DNA from: JANXUC01 sp964619065
GTDB lineage: Bacteria; Acidobacteriota; Terriglobia; Terriglobales; Acidobacteriaceae
DNA: 64,000 nucleotides
Direction: 5' to 3'
Assembly (NCBI GenBank): GCA_964619065.1
Contig: CAZUCC010000010.1
Location: 25,284-89,283, forward strand
Shown: one piece after another, positions 16,541-25,122 of the stretch
Layout of the letters: each line of letters opens with the position of its first letter
Position numbering within the stretch: position 1 is the first letter of the stretch
Notes under the pieces: generated by a model
What the model was told of the DNA's origin: nothing
Database searches by the model: none
Seen by the model: the letters and a program-made list of their open reading frames with translations, nothing else
Position numbers and translations under genes: made by a program

Positions 16541-18053
16541 ATTGAATCTTGAATTCGATTTTGATCAGTGTCTGAATAGACACGGGCTGGCCGTTCAATC
16601 GGTAAGGTTTGTACTTCCATTGCTTGACTGCATCACTGGCGGACTGACGGAGCAGCGGAGGACCGCTGACCACCGTGACGTCATGCACCGATCCATCCTC
16701 GGCGATTAGAGCTTGCAACACGACGGTGCCTTGCTGGCGCACTGAACGCGCCTGTGTCGGGTACACTGCGGCGACCCTGTGTTCGATCTCCCCTGGGGTG
16801 ACACCCTGAGAGATTGGAGCAGACCGGCGCGGCAGCGAAACGGGGGCGGTCAACAGACTGCTGACTGTCTCTGTACCCTTGCTGTTCGTGGTCCCTAAAC
16901 CAGCCAGGGCCGGGGGCGAATCGGAATCTGATGGGCTGTTTCGTTCGGAGTTTATCACGCGAATCGGCTGCGTAACTTCTCGGGTGGAGGTTGCAATCCG
17001 GTCCAGGCTCGCAGCCTTTGTCAGGGACTCGCGGTGGGATTTCGAGGCATCCAGCTGGGTTGGTTCGGCGTCGGAGATCGCTGGATTCGGTTTAGCGGAT
17101 AGCGGATCTGGGAGCGGAGTTGTCACAGTGCTGGTTACCGCAGACGCAGCGACCGGAGCCGGACTTGGCTGGGCGGCCGCGGTAGCTGCAGCACGGCGGA
17201 AGGACCACCACCCAGCGATAGAGGCGAGCAGTACCGTCGCCAATCCGATGAGGACTATGTAGGAAGTGCGCGAGAGTTTCTGAGAGTATGCCGTTTCGTC
17301 GGCTGCCATGTAGGCGGCAATGTTGACGTCGCCCGGCGACGGCCTTTTGGGCATGACTCCCGGGGCAGTGATTACCGCAGGTAAACTCTCCGCTTGAACC
17401 GCGGCCCGAGTTGCCGGTAATGCTGGAAGCGGCAGTGGCGCTACGGTCGGAGGTTTCTGTTCCTGTACTTGCGCTACCTCTGGCGGGGACGGCGGAGATG
17501 GCACCAATGAAACCGAAGGTCCAAGGGTAGTCTGAGAGTGACTTGCGAGCGCTCGTTCCTCCCCGGAGTCCATCTCCGAGTCTTCCAGGACAAGTTCTGC
17601 AAGCTGTTGCAGAACGTCCATGTGCCGTTCCGTAAAGGCGGCGGGGCGGGGTGAAAAGACCTCGAGAATCCCCACGACTTTTTCAGCATTCTTGATGGGT
17701 GCAACTGCCAGAGCACGCAACCCCAGGGCACGGCAAGCTGCGCTGTCGACCCGTTCGTCCGTCTCGGTATCCTCGCAGCGTAGCGCCTGACCTGTGCGCA
17801 GGCATTCCCCCGAGACGCCGGAGCGATCATCCAGCCGCGAGCCGATTGGTGGAGCCATTTCTCCAGCACGCGCGAGGCACATCACCGCTCCTTCTTTCCG
17901 CAACGCGAGCGCGGCACCGGAAGCACCGGTTGCACTCAAGGCCGCCTCTGCGATTCTGCGCAAAGTTTCGTCGGCATCGTTCGTCGCCGGAGTGGGCCAA
18001 GGACGCAGGTGTTCCGGCGAAACAAAGGAAAGAACGTTGCTGGATTGTGGCAT
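16539..18053 (-). CDS. GAF-transmembrane-TonB fusion protein, copy 1
   Basis: A 504-residue chimera. Residues 28-158 form a GAF-like sensor domain, 264-283 a single membrane helix (IVLIGLATVLLASIAGWW), 290-420 a proline- and serine-rich linker, and 425-504 a TonB C-terminal domain with RVAAVYPTQAR, AEDGSVHDVTVVSG and VKQWKYKPY. By family, TonB domains contact outer-membrane receptors in the periplasm and GAF domains bind small ligands. The topology would put GAF in the cytoplasm, replacing TonB's short tail. Three GAF cysteines (84, 93, 107) have the same spacing as in the paralogue at 58408. ATG 18053 has GGGAG upstream; TTG 18125 is in frame. No exbB/exbD is nearby. Confidence 0.85.
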   Translation of the reverse strand: MPQSSNVLSFVSPEHLRPWPTPATNDADETLRRIAEAALSATGASGAALALRKEGAVMCLARAGEMAPPIGSRLDDRSGVSGECLRTGQALRCEDTETDERVDSAACRALGLRALAVAPIKNAEKVVGILEVFSPRPAAFTERHMDVLQQLAELVLEDSEMDSGEERALASHSQTTLGPSVSLVPSPPSPPEVAQVQEQKPPTVAPLPLPALPATRAAVQAESLPAVITAPGVMPKRPSPGDVNIAAYMAADETAYSQKLSRTSYIVLIGLATVLLASIAGWWSFRRAAATAAAQPSPAPVAASAVTSTVTTPLPDPLSAKPNPAISDAEPTQLDASKSHRESLTKAASLDRIATSTREVTQPIRVINSERNSPSDSDSPPALAGLGTTNSKGTETVSSLLTAPVSLPRRSAPISQGVTPGEIEHRVAAVYPTQARSVRQQGTVVLQALIAEDGSVHDVTVVSGPPLLRQSASDAVKQWKYKPYRLNGQPVSIQTLIKIEFKIQ

Positions 18054-18564
18054 AGCTGGCTCCCGGGGCAGTGACAAAGCGGAACAAGAAAACGATGACA
18101 AACTTGAAAGATGAGTCTGCGACAATCGACGCTACATGTCAACCGAAACCCCAGATTTGATGCGGGAATCACCGGAATCCCACCAGCTTGCTGTAAGCCC
18201 GAGAGTAAGGAGGCTAAGGCCTCTCGGATTCGATTCGCATCCTCCTAAAAATCAATAGGTTGCGTCTGTTGTGACATTTGCAGCCCGAATTCCTGAGCTT
18301 TCCCCTGCTGCAAGCTAGCGCTCTGAGCGCCCAGAATGCCTGCCCTTCCTATTTCTTACTTCTCATTTACCATGTGAATTCTCCTTAGATTCTGCGACCA
18401 AATCATGAGCGGATGAGTGGCAACGCCCAGGGTCGCCTGGAGAGGTGTTCGCCGGAAATTTTGGTAGGAATATTGAAACCGCGATTACGCCACGGTCATC
18501 TATGTGAACTGACTTGAAGCTGCTTGCGTCGTGCAGGAGCTTATCCAATGGAGAGAAAAATTCA
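18054..18564. other. Non-coding divergent region with a possible pseudoknot
   Basis: No gene was found in this 511-base gap between the GAF-TonB gene and yceI. It holds a 7-base stem CCGAGAG (18199-18205) with CTCTCGG (18221-18227). Its loop contains AGGAGG (18208-18213), which can pair with CCTCCT (18241-18246), followed by AAAAAT. The arrangement fits an H-type pseudoknot, but also chance. It lies about 150 bases ahead of the GAF-TonB start and 320 bases ahead of yceI. No known riboswitch was recognised. Confidence 0.35.
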
Positions 18565-19155
18565 ATGAAACAGTTTAAAAACGGTTTTGCTGCAGTCATT
18601 TTCCTGCTAGCTCCCGCGTTTGCGCAGACTTCTACATGGACGATTGACCCGATGCACTCCGCAGCGGAGTTTAGCGTGCGGCACATGGCCATTTCGAACG
18701 TAAAGGGCAACTTCACGAAAGTCTCCGGCACAGTGTCCCTCGATGAGAAAGATATAACCAAGTCGTCGGTCGATGCAGTGATCGACGCAAGCTCCGTCGA
18801 TACACGCGTTGCCGATCGTGATGCGGATCTGAAGAGCCCCAAGTTTTTCGATGTGGCGAAATTTCCAACACTTACGTTTAAGTCCAAGAAGATCGAGAAG
18901 AGCGGCGACAAGCTCAGCTTGACGGGAGATCTCACCATTCACGGCGTGACCCGCGAAGTGACTCTGGACCTCGAACCCTCCACGGCCACGGTCACTGATC
19001 CCTGGGGCAATGAACGGCGCGGATTTTCCGCGACCACGAAGATCATTCGCCAGGACTTTGGCCTGGTTTGGCAGGGAGCAGCCAAGACCGGAGAAATGGT
19101 GATTGGCGATGAGGTCAAGATTGCTTTGGAGATTGAGCTGGTAAAGAAGAAGTAG
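18565..19155 (+). CDS. YceI-family periplasmic lipid-binding protein
   Basis: A 196-residue exported protein of the YceI family. The signal peptide MKQFKNGFAAVIFLLAPAFA is followed by the family start STWTIDPMHSAAEFSVRHM and later GDLTIHGVTREVTL and the closing IGDEVKIALEIEL. YceI proteins form a lipocalin-like barrel that binds isoprenoid quinone-like lipids, and many are induced by stress. The ATG at 18565 is preceded by GGAGAG and gives a proper signal peptide; the longer frame would need a TTG at 18514. A hairpin follows the stop. No cytochrome b561 partner is adjacent. Confidence 0.92.
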   Translation: MKQFKNGFAAVIFLLAPAFAQTSTWTIDPMHSAAEFSVRHMAISNVKGNFTKVSGTVSLDEKDITKSSVDAVIDASSVDTRVADRDADLKSPKFFDVAKFPTLTFKSKKIEKSGDKLSLTGDLTIHGVTREVTLDLEPSTATVTDPWGNERRGFSATTKIIRQDFGLVWQGAAKTGEMVIGDEVKIALEIELVKKK

Positions 19156-19171
19156 TAGACGATGGTTGGAG

Positions 19172-19200
19172 GCACGGGCGTCCTCGCCCGTGCGTTTGTT
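19172..19200 (+). terminator. Likely terminator after yceI
   Basis: GCACGGGCG (19172-19180) and CGCCCGTGC (19185-19193) form a perfect 9-base stem with a TCCT loop, followed by the T-rich TTTGTTCT. It begins 16 bases after the yceI stop. Similar GGGCG/CGCCC hairpins recur at 37741, 43971 and 45325. Confidence 0.65.
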
Positions 19201-19240
19201 CTGTCTATCTGCTCCGTGGCGGCACTCTTGCTTTCAGGTC

Positions 19241-19246
19241 TATAAT
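19241..19246 (+). promoter_or_regulatory. TATAAT -10-like element
   Basis: A perfect TATAAT lies 25 bases before the ATG at 19272. No convincing -35 hexamer is found at 16-18 bases upstream, so this is only a candidate promoter. Confidence 0.3.
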
Positions 19247-19271
19247 GTTGACAGCGCTTTTGAGGTGTCCT

Positions 19272-20318
19272 ATGACGCCACGCTGTTGCATCGCCTGTGC
19301 CATACTCCTCCTGCTCTCCTCGTTGAGCGTGGCTGACAACCAGACGCGCCCGCTCCCTGCCACGCCCAAGACTTCCACGCCGATGACCAAAGAGACGCGA
19401 ATGAATGTGATTCGCTCCCTGAACGCGGAGCTTGTCTACATTCGCATGCCGTTTCCCATGGGAGAAAAAGGTCTTCGGCTGCGCAACGGTGTGGTGACGC
19501 CCGACAAGGAAACGCTGCAGATGATGCTGGCGAGCTTTGGTCCATCTGTTAAACCCGGCGATCAGGCTCGTATCAGCAACGTGGTCATCCACGATAAAAG
19601 CATTGTGTTCGAAATCAATGGCGGCCCCCGCAAGAAAACGAAGTGGTACCAACGCATCTCGATTTCCGGCACGGGCGGGGAAACACCAGTAGCACCCACA
19701 GATCAGGATGCGAATGCGCGCGGATCGTTTGTCGAGCTTCAGTTCGATCATCACGTTCCTGAGATCACCCCCGCCGAATTGAAAACTCTATTGCGTCCGG
19801 TATTTGATTTCGACGCCAAATCCGCCATTGAATCGTACCTGGAAACCGTGCCGCCGAACGTGAAGGAAGCCATCCAGAATCACAGGGTGCTGGTAGGCAT
19901 GAACCGGGAAATGGTGACCTACTCCAAAGGCCGCGCAGAGAAGAAGATTCGCGAAAAAGATGGTGAAATCGAATATGAGGAATGGATTTACGGCGAGCCA
20001 CCCAAGGATGTAGAGTTCGTCCGCCTGGTTGGTGATGAAGTCGTGCAGATGAAGATCATGAAGATCAATGGGCAGCGAATTATCAACACGCAGAAGGAAG
20101 TCGATCTTGCGTCTCCCCAAGCGGTGGCCAGCGACACCGGAAAACCACCTGCAGTTCCCGATCACAAGCCCACATTACGCCGTCCCGGGGAAGATGAAAG
20201 CGGGGACGACGCCACTCAAGGGCAGACTACCCAGGGCCAGCCTACAGCGCGCCCGCGAAGCCTTCCTCCCTTGGGCGATCCCAACAAGAAAGACCCGAAT
20301 TTTCAGCCGGCTACTTAG
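19272..20318 (+). CDS. Unknown secreted protein with a charged, disordered C terminus
   Basis: A 348-residue protein not recognised as a known family. The N terminus MTPRCCIACAILLLLSSLSV is a signal peptide; its cysteines could instead make it a lipoprotein, but no standard lipobox is clear. The middle (about residues 40-290) is mixed alpha/beta with repeated KIMKING/NRVVIG-like short strands. The last 60 residues are rich in Pro, Gly, Asp and Gln (GEDESGDDATQGQTTQGQP) and probably disordered. The ATG at 19272 was taken over 19245 because it starts the hydrophobic segment. nadE follows 76 bases downstream on the same strand, with no functional link apparent. Confidence 0.65.
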   Translation: MTPRCCIACAILLLLSSLSVADNQTRPLPATPKTSTPMTKETRMNVIRSLNAELVYIRMPFPMGEKGLRLRNGVVTPDKETLQMMLASFGPSVKPGDQARISNVVIHDKSIVFEINGGPRKKTKWYQRISISGTGGETPVAPTDQDANARGSFVELQFDHHVPEITPAELKTLLRPVFDFDAKSAIESYLETVPPNVKEAIQNHRVLVGMNREMVTYSKGRAEKKIREKDGEIEYEEWIYGEPPKDVEFVRLVGDEVVQMKIMKINGQRIINTQKEVDLASPQAVASDTGKPPAVPDHKPTLRRPGEDESGDDATQGQTTQGQPTARPRSLPPLGDPNKKDPNFQPAT

Positions 20319-20394
20319 CGGGTTGGGAAGCCTTCCGTTCCCATTTTCTGACGTCATTGGCGTGCTACCACTGCGCCCTTTACACTAAGAGTAC

Positions 20395-22035
20395 GTGAAG
20401 ATTGCTCTGGGTCAAATTAACCCCACGGTCAACGATTTTGCCGGAAACGCGGCCAAAATTGTGGACTATTCGCATCGTGCCCAAAGCGCTGGCGCGAAGC
20501 TGGTCCTTTTTCCGGAACTAGCTGTTTGCGGTTATCCGCCCCGCGATCTGGTGGAGCGTCCCACTTTTCTTGCGCGAAACCGCGAAATGCTGGAACAGGT
20601 TGCCCGGCAAACCCCGGGTATCAGCGTGGTCTGCGGCGTCGTGACGCTGGCTGACATCGGCAGCGGCAAGTCGGCCCTCAACTCCGCGGCTATGTTGCAA
20701 GATGGCCGGGTTGCCTTTGTGCAGTCCAAGATGCTGCTCCCGACCTATGATGTTTTCGACGAAGCTCGCAATTTTGCTCCCGCGCCGAGTCAACAAACTT
20801 ACGGCTTTGACGGAAACTGCCTGGCCCTGACGATTTGCGAGGATGCTTGGAACGACAAGCATTTTTGGCGCAAGCGGCTATACGCCATCGACCCCGTGGA
20901 GAACCTCGTGCGCGCGGGTGGGAATCTGATGCTCAACATCTCGGCTTCTCCGTTCTGGCTTGGGAAGCGCGAGCTGCGCCGTGACATGCTGGCCTCGATC
21001 GCCCGTACCTACCGTATTCCCGTCGCCATGGTCAACCAGGTCGGAGGCAACGATAGCCTGGTGTTCGATGGCTCGAGTTTCGCGCTGGATTCGCACGGAA
21101 ACGTCATCGCGCAAGCACGTTCGTTCGAAGAGGATCTGGTGCTCTTCGATACCAAAGCTTTGACCGGCGACATGCATCCGCTCATGGAAGGTGAGGAGGC
21201 GAGTGTCTACGCGGCTCTTGTTCTTGGCACCCGCGATTATGTGCGCAAGTGCGGATTCCAGCGGGTGATCATTGGACTTAGCGGCGGAATCGACTCTGCA
21301 CTGACGACGACCATCGCCGCGGAGGCCGTTGGTCCGGAGAACGTGATTGGCGTGGGTATGCCGGGACCGTATTCTTCACGGGGTAGCATCGACGATGCGC
21401 GGGAGCTGGCGAAGAATCTGGGGATTCGTTTTGAATTGCTTTCCATCAATGAAATTTTCAACGCCTGCAGCGGGATCCTGCAAGACGTTTTTGCCGGAAG
21501 GCAGCCCGATGCGACCGAGGAAAATATTCAGTCTCGCGCTCGCGGCATGGTGCTCATGGCGCTTTCCAACAAGCTCGGAGCCATCGTCCTCAGCACAGGT
21601 AACAAATCGGAATTGGGCGTTGGGTATTGCACTCTTTACGGCGACATGGCCGGCGGTCTTGCTGTCATCTCGGACGTGCCGAAAACCATGGTGTACCGCC
21701 TCAGCCGCTATGTAAATTCGCGATGTCCAGTGATACCGCAGGCCACGCTCGACAAGCCGCCGTCGGCGGAGCTGCGCCCCGACCAAAAAGATACGGATAG
21801 TCTGCCGCCCTACGATGTGCTGGACGCGATCCTCGAAGACTATGTGGAAGACAGCAAGGCGCCGGAACAGATTGCGTCCGAGCACGGTTTCGAGATCAGC
21901 CTTGTGCGTCGAGTGGTGCGCATGGTCGATGGTGCCGAATACAAACGCCAGCAGGCATCTCCGGGATTGAAGATCTCGGGCAAGGCTTTCGGCATGGGGC
22001 GCCGTTTCCCGATCGCAGCCAAGCCGGAAGCTTAA
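20395..22035 (+). CDS. nadE: Glutamine-dependent NAD+ synthetase
   Basis: A 546-residue two-domain enzyme that makes NAD+ from deamido-NAD+, ATP and glutamine. The N-terminal nitrilase-like glutaminase has Glu in FPELAVCGYPPRD, Lys in VQSKMLLPTYDVFDE and the nucleophilic Cys in LTICEDAWN. The C-terminal synthetase has the PP-loop GLSGGIDSALTTT and the STGNKSELGVGYCTLYGD segment. The size fits the bacterial glutamine-dependent class. The start is a GTG at 20395, chosen because VKIALGQINPTVND is the conserved beginning and no ATG is available. It appears to be monocistronic or follows the unknown secreted gene. Confidence 0.96.
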   Translation: MKIALGQINPTVNDFAGNAAKIVDYSHRAQSAGAKLVLFPELAVCGYPPRDLVERPTFLARNREMLEQVARQTPGISVVCGVVTLADIGSGKSALNSAAMLQDGRVAFVQSKMLLPTYDVFDEARNFAPAPSQQTYGFDGNCLALTICEDAWNDKHFWRKRLYAIDPVENLVRAGGNLMLNISASPFWLGKRELRRDMLASIARTYRIPVAMVNQVGGNDSLVFDGSSFALDSHGNVIAQARSFEEDLVLFDTKALTGDMHPLMEGEEASVYAALVLGTRDYVRKCGFQRVIIGLSGGIDSALTTTIAAEAVGPENVIGVGMPGPYSSRGSIDDARELAKNLGIRFELLSINEIFNACSGILQDVFAGRQPDATEENIQSRARGMVLMALSNKLGAIVLSTGNKSELGVGYCTLYGDMAGGLAVISDVPKTMVYRLSRYVNSRCPVIPQATLDKPPSAELRPDQKDTDSLPPYDVLDAILEDYVEDSKAPEQIASEHGFEISLVRRVVRMVDGAEYKRQQASPGLKISGKAFGMGRRFPIAAKPEA

Positions 22036-22056
22036 GGAAATGTTGAATAAGCTGAG

Positions 22057-22090
22057 CGGGGGTTCTTCGCTGCGCTTAAGATGACAGGGA
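22057..22090. repeat. Possible degenerate REP-like fragment
   Basis: The stretch GGGTTCTTCGCTGCGCTTAA followed by GATGACAGGGA, just after nadE, resembles the ends of the palindromic elements at 7903 and 23116, sharing the GATGACA/AATGACA end. It is short and may be a decayed copy. Confidence 0.35.
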
Positions 22091-22204
22091 AAGGAAGCTT
22101 GTAAATTCAGATTTTCCGGCGAAAGCGTTGAGCTGATGAAACACATCCTGGTCAGATACACTATGAGTCGGCTGCTGCCAATAAGCATCTACGAAAGGCT
22201 CCAA

Positions 22205-23092
22205 ATGTTCAAACGCATTTTTCTTACTCTGATTTTAGTTCTGATTCTCGGTTTTCTTACAGTCACAACCTTCGCCCAGGATAAAGTAGCCAAGTCTCCC
22301 ATTGTTCTTCTACCTTCCGAGGAGACGGTCAACGGGTTCATGCGCTACACCTTCGGTTATGATGAGGGTACGACCTGGAAGATCTCGAGGATTCAGACCT
22401 CCCCCTATGGCATGGCGGAAGTCAATGTGGTAGTCGCTCAGAAAGATCAGCAGGCTGCCTATCGCCTGCTTGTGACTCCTGACGGCGCGCACGTCATTGT
22501 AGGCGATGCGATTCCGTTCGGTCTGAAACCTTTTGAACCCGCCCGGAAGCGGCTGGATGCTGGCGCCACGGGTCCGTCGAAAGGCCTGCCTACAGCCGCG
22601 GTGACCATCGTGGAATTCAGCGATTTCCAATGTCCCCACTGCAAAGAGGCTCAGCCCGCGGTCGAGAAGATTTTGACGGCGCATCCCGAAGTAAAATTTG
22701 TATTTCAGAATTATCCGCTCCCCATGCACGACTGGGCGCGCAAAGCCGCCGCCTACGCCGACTGCGTAGGACATTCCTCCAAATCCGACGTGTTTTGGAA
22801 GTTTGCCAGCGATGTGTTCGAAGCGCAGAGCCAGATCACAGCGTCCAATGCCGATGAAAAGCTGACCGCCCTCGCCGCGGGAGCGGGAGCGAAGGGCACG
22901 GAAATTGCCGCTTGCGCGGCGGCTCCGGCAACCGATGGGCACATTCAGAAGTCCATTGATCTCGGCAATGCCACAGAAGTGACCAGCACGCCTACGTTCT
23001 TCATCAACGGGCGGAAGATGGGGAATCTTGCGGGGGTTCCAGACAATATCGTGAATGAGATTCTTGCATTCCACGCCAAGGAAGACAAATAG
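22205..23092 (+). CDS. DsbA-like thioredoxin-fold protein with an N-terminal extension
   Basis: A 295-residue exported protein. The signal peptide MFKRIFLTLILVLILGFLTV is followed by about 110 residues without a recognised domain, then a DsbA/thioredoxin domain (about 130-295). The redox centre is FQCPHCKEA and the cis-proline loop is TSTPTFFING. Such proteins form or isomerise disulfides in the periplasm. The HPEVKFVFQNYPLP segment is typical of the DsbA/Com1-like subgroup. The ATG at 22205 is preferred, with AAAGG upstream, over ATG 22136, which would bury the signal peptide. Cysteine-rich secreted proteins encoded at 13-16 kb are possible clients, but that is speculation. Confidence 0.88.
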   Translation: MFKRIFLTLILVLILGFLTVTTFAQDKVAKSPIVLLPSEETVNGFMRYTFGYDEGTTWKISRIQTSPYGMAEVNVVVAQKDQQAAYRLLVTPDGAHVIVGDAIPFGLKPFEPARKRLDAGATGPSKGLPTAAVTIVEFSDFQCPHCKEAQPAVEKILTAHPEVKFVFQNYPLPMHDWARKAAAYADCVGHSSKSDVFWKFASDVFEAQSQITASNADEKLTALAAGAGAKGTEIAACAAAPATDGHIQKSIDLGNATEVTSTPTFFINGRKMGNLAGVPDNIVNEILAFHAKEDK

Positions 23093-23115
23093 GGATTGTA
23101 AGAGCCAAAGCAAAA

Positions 23116-23152
23116 AGCAGATTCCTCAGGGCTGAAGCCCTTTGGAATGACA
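23116..23152. repeat. REP-like half element
   Basis: AGCAGATTCCTC, then the small hairpin AGGGCTgaAGCCCT, then GGAATGACA. The two ends match the right half of the 7903-7995 element in the same order and at similar spacing, so this looks like a partial copy between convergent genes. Confidence 0.6.
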
Positions 23153-23178
23153 ATAAACTTAAAGAAGTCCTCAACCAC

Positions 23179-25014
23179 TTACCGCGCGGGCGAAAGCCAG
23201 ATCTCGGCGGCTGCATCCCGTTCCGTGTTGCTCACAATGTGCGGCGTCACAACGACGAGGAGTTCATTCTGTGTTTCGTCCCGCTGATTTCTGGACGTAG
23301 CCTTGCGCAGGAGTGGAATCTGCCCGAAGGCCGGAACGCCGTCTCGCGTCCCCTGTTCTGAAAGAGTGATGAAACCCGCTACCACGGCAGCCTCGCCGTC
23401 GCTCAAAGTAATTTGGCCTTTGTAGGCGCGGTTCGAAATGATGGGAATGCCGTTGATGTTCGTACCCGACAATGCCCGAATGCTCAAATCGAGATCCAGG
23501 CTCACGTCGCCATTGCCGTGGATGGTGGGCTTGGCTTTCACGTTCAAGCCGACATCCTCGTATGTAAAAGAAGGGAAGGGAGCTTGAAACGAGTTATCCG
23601 CAATTACATTCGCAATTTGCGGGGTGTTAAAGACCGGAGCGAATTGCGCGTTCAAAATAGGGTAGCGCGAACCTAGCAATAATTTAGCCTCCTCCCACTG
23701 CGCTGCCCGACGCGTGACGTGCTCCATGCTCATGATGTCCGAGCTGTTCAGGGAGAGCTCGGCCCCCGCGGTTCCGAGAGAAACTCCGGTCAGAGTTTTG
23801 CCTCCGCCAAACGTTGCCAGAGGTTGTGAGAAGATCGAATTCTGCTGGTTTTGTTGCTGTGCCAGCAGCGCGGAAATCGCGGTTTGGTTTGCTTGGTTAA
23901 TGCCGCCACTGGCGATGAGTTGATTGATCAAATCCTGGATATTCTGGCCGCCCAACGCGGTCAGAGCGGCGCCGGGGATATTAAATACCTGAAACTGATT
24001 GGGAATCTGCACGCCCATCTTGCGCACAAACGTGTGATCGATGGCATACACCTTCACATCGAGCAGCACCTGGGGTTTTCCCTGGTCAACTCCTTCCAGT
24101 AGCCGGGTGGCGGCTTCCAGAATTCTTTGGGGAGCACGTACAGTGATGGTGGAGGACGCCGGTTGCACGCTGACGAAGCGAATATCAAACAGGTTCCGCA
24201 GCAGGTTGGAAATGTCGTTCAAATTCTGTGGCGTGTTCGATCCGGAAATATAGAACGTCCGATAGGCCATGCGTTCGTACGCGCGGCGGTTCTCCGGGCT
24301 CTCTTGCGCGACGAGGATTTGCTTTTCTTCGAGAGGCGTCCAGAAAGTTTTTGTGAGGTCGCACGCCGCCTGCATCGCCGTATAGAAATCAACATTCTCC
24401 ACGTTGAAATTGACCGGCCGTGACTGCACGGAGTCGTCCACTGTGATCGCGAGCCCAAACTGCTGCGCAACCTGCATCAATAAGCCACGGCCATCTCCGC
24501 GGTAGTGAAATGTTTGCGGTCCCTTGCCCGGGTGCAATTCCACAGGGCCTGCGCTGGCGGCTACACGCGACGGGACTGCCGCGGGCGGACTCCACTCACC
24601 CAGCATGTCTTTCAGCCGCTGAAGCGCGAATTCATTAGCGGGGTCGAGCTGAATCGCGGTTCTAAACTCGGCGAGGGCCTCAACCTTGTGATTGTCGGAG
24701 AGAAATTGGTTCCCCCGCTCGAGATGGTCCCGGATACGTTGCTGTCGCGTCAGTTCCTTCGCGGTCGCGTAGTTCGCATCGTCGGGAGCGAGCTTGGAGG
24801 CCTCCTCGAAGGCCTCGAAGGCGTCATCGTTACGATGATCCCGCTGATACTTAAGCCCTCTGGAATAGGCCTGCTTGGCTCTTTTGCGGTCCTGCTTGGA
24901 GACCTCACAGCCCTGCTCACCCGCTCTGCAAGGGGGAGCGGCCGCCGCAGCCTGCTGGGCCCGCACTGAAGCAGACACCAGCAACAACGCCAAAATGGAC
25001 ACAATGAACCGCAT
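23179..25014 (-). CDS. Secretin-family outer membrane protein with N-terminal TPRs
   Basis: A 611-residue exported protein. A signal peptide (MRFIVSILALLLVSASVRAQ) is followed by TPR-like helices (about residues 45-130), then an STN/secretin N-like region (about 150-300) and a C-terminal secretin core. The core shows the hallmark VPAFGQIPLLR and ELLVVVTPHIV. Secretins form multimeric outer-membrane gates for type II secretion or type IV pili. TPRs fused to a secretin are unusual and might aid assembly. A Gln/Asn-rich stretch (LLAQQQNQQNSIFSQ) interrupts the core. It stands alone here, 21 kb from the minor pilin operon, so the system it serves is not certain. Confidence 0.85.
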   Translation of the reverse strand: MRFIVSILALLLVSASVRAQQAAAAAPPCRAGEQGCEVSKQDRKRAKQAYSRGLKYQRDHRNDDAFEAFEEASKLAPDDANYATAKELTRQQRIRDHLERGNQFLSDNHKVEALAEFRTAIQLDPANEFALQRLKDMLGEWSPPAAVPSRVAASAGPVELHPGKGPQTFHYRGDGRGLLMQVAQQFGLAITVDDSVQSRPVNFNVENVDFYTAMQAACDLTKTFWTPLEEKQILVAQESPENRRAYERMAYRTFYISGSNTPQNLNDISNLLRNLFDIRFVSVQPASSTITVRAPQRILEAATRLLEGVDQGKPQVLLDVKVYAIDHTFVRKMGVQIPNQFQVFNIPGAALTALGGQNIQDLINQLIASGGINQANQTAISALLAQQQNQQNSIFSQPLATFGGGKTLTGVSLGTAGAELSLNSSDIMSMEHVTRRAAQWEEAKLLLGSRYPILNAQFAPVFNTPQIANVIADNSFQAPFPSFTYEDVGLNVKAKPTIHGNGDVSLDLDLSIRALSGTNINGIPIISNRAYKGQITLSDGEAAVVAGFITLSEQGTRDGVPAFGQIPLLRKATSRNQRDETQNELLVVVTPHIVSNTERDAAAEIWLSPAR

Positions 25015-25122
25015 TTAAGAAGATTGTAACTGGGGTAGGAAGCGTTAAGGGGATTCTACGCTAGTACTAGCACCTTCGATTACACGAGGGCGGTAGTTGC
25101 TCCTCGCCAAGACGGCTTAGGC

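Noticed and set aside
16539..18125. Starting GAF-TonB copy 1 at the TTG at 18125
   Set aside because: It adds 24 residues without a good ribosome site; the ATG at 18053 has GGGAG upstream and aligns with copy 2.
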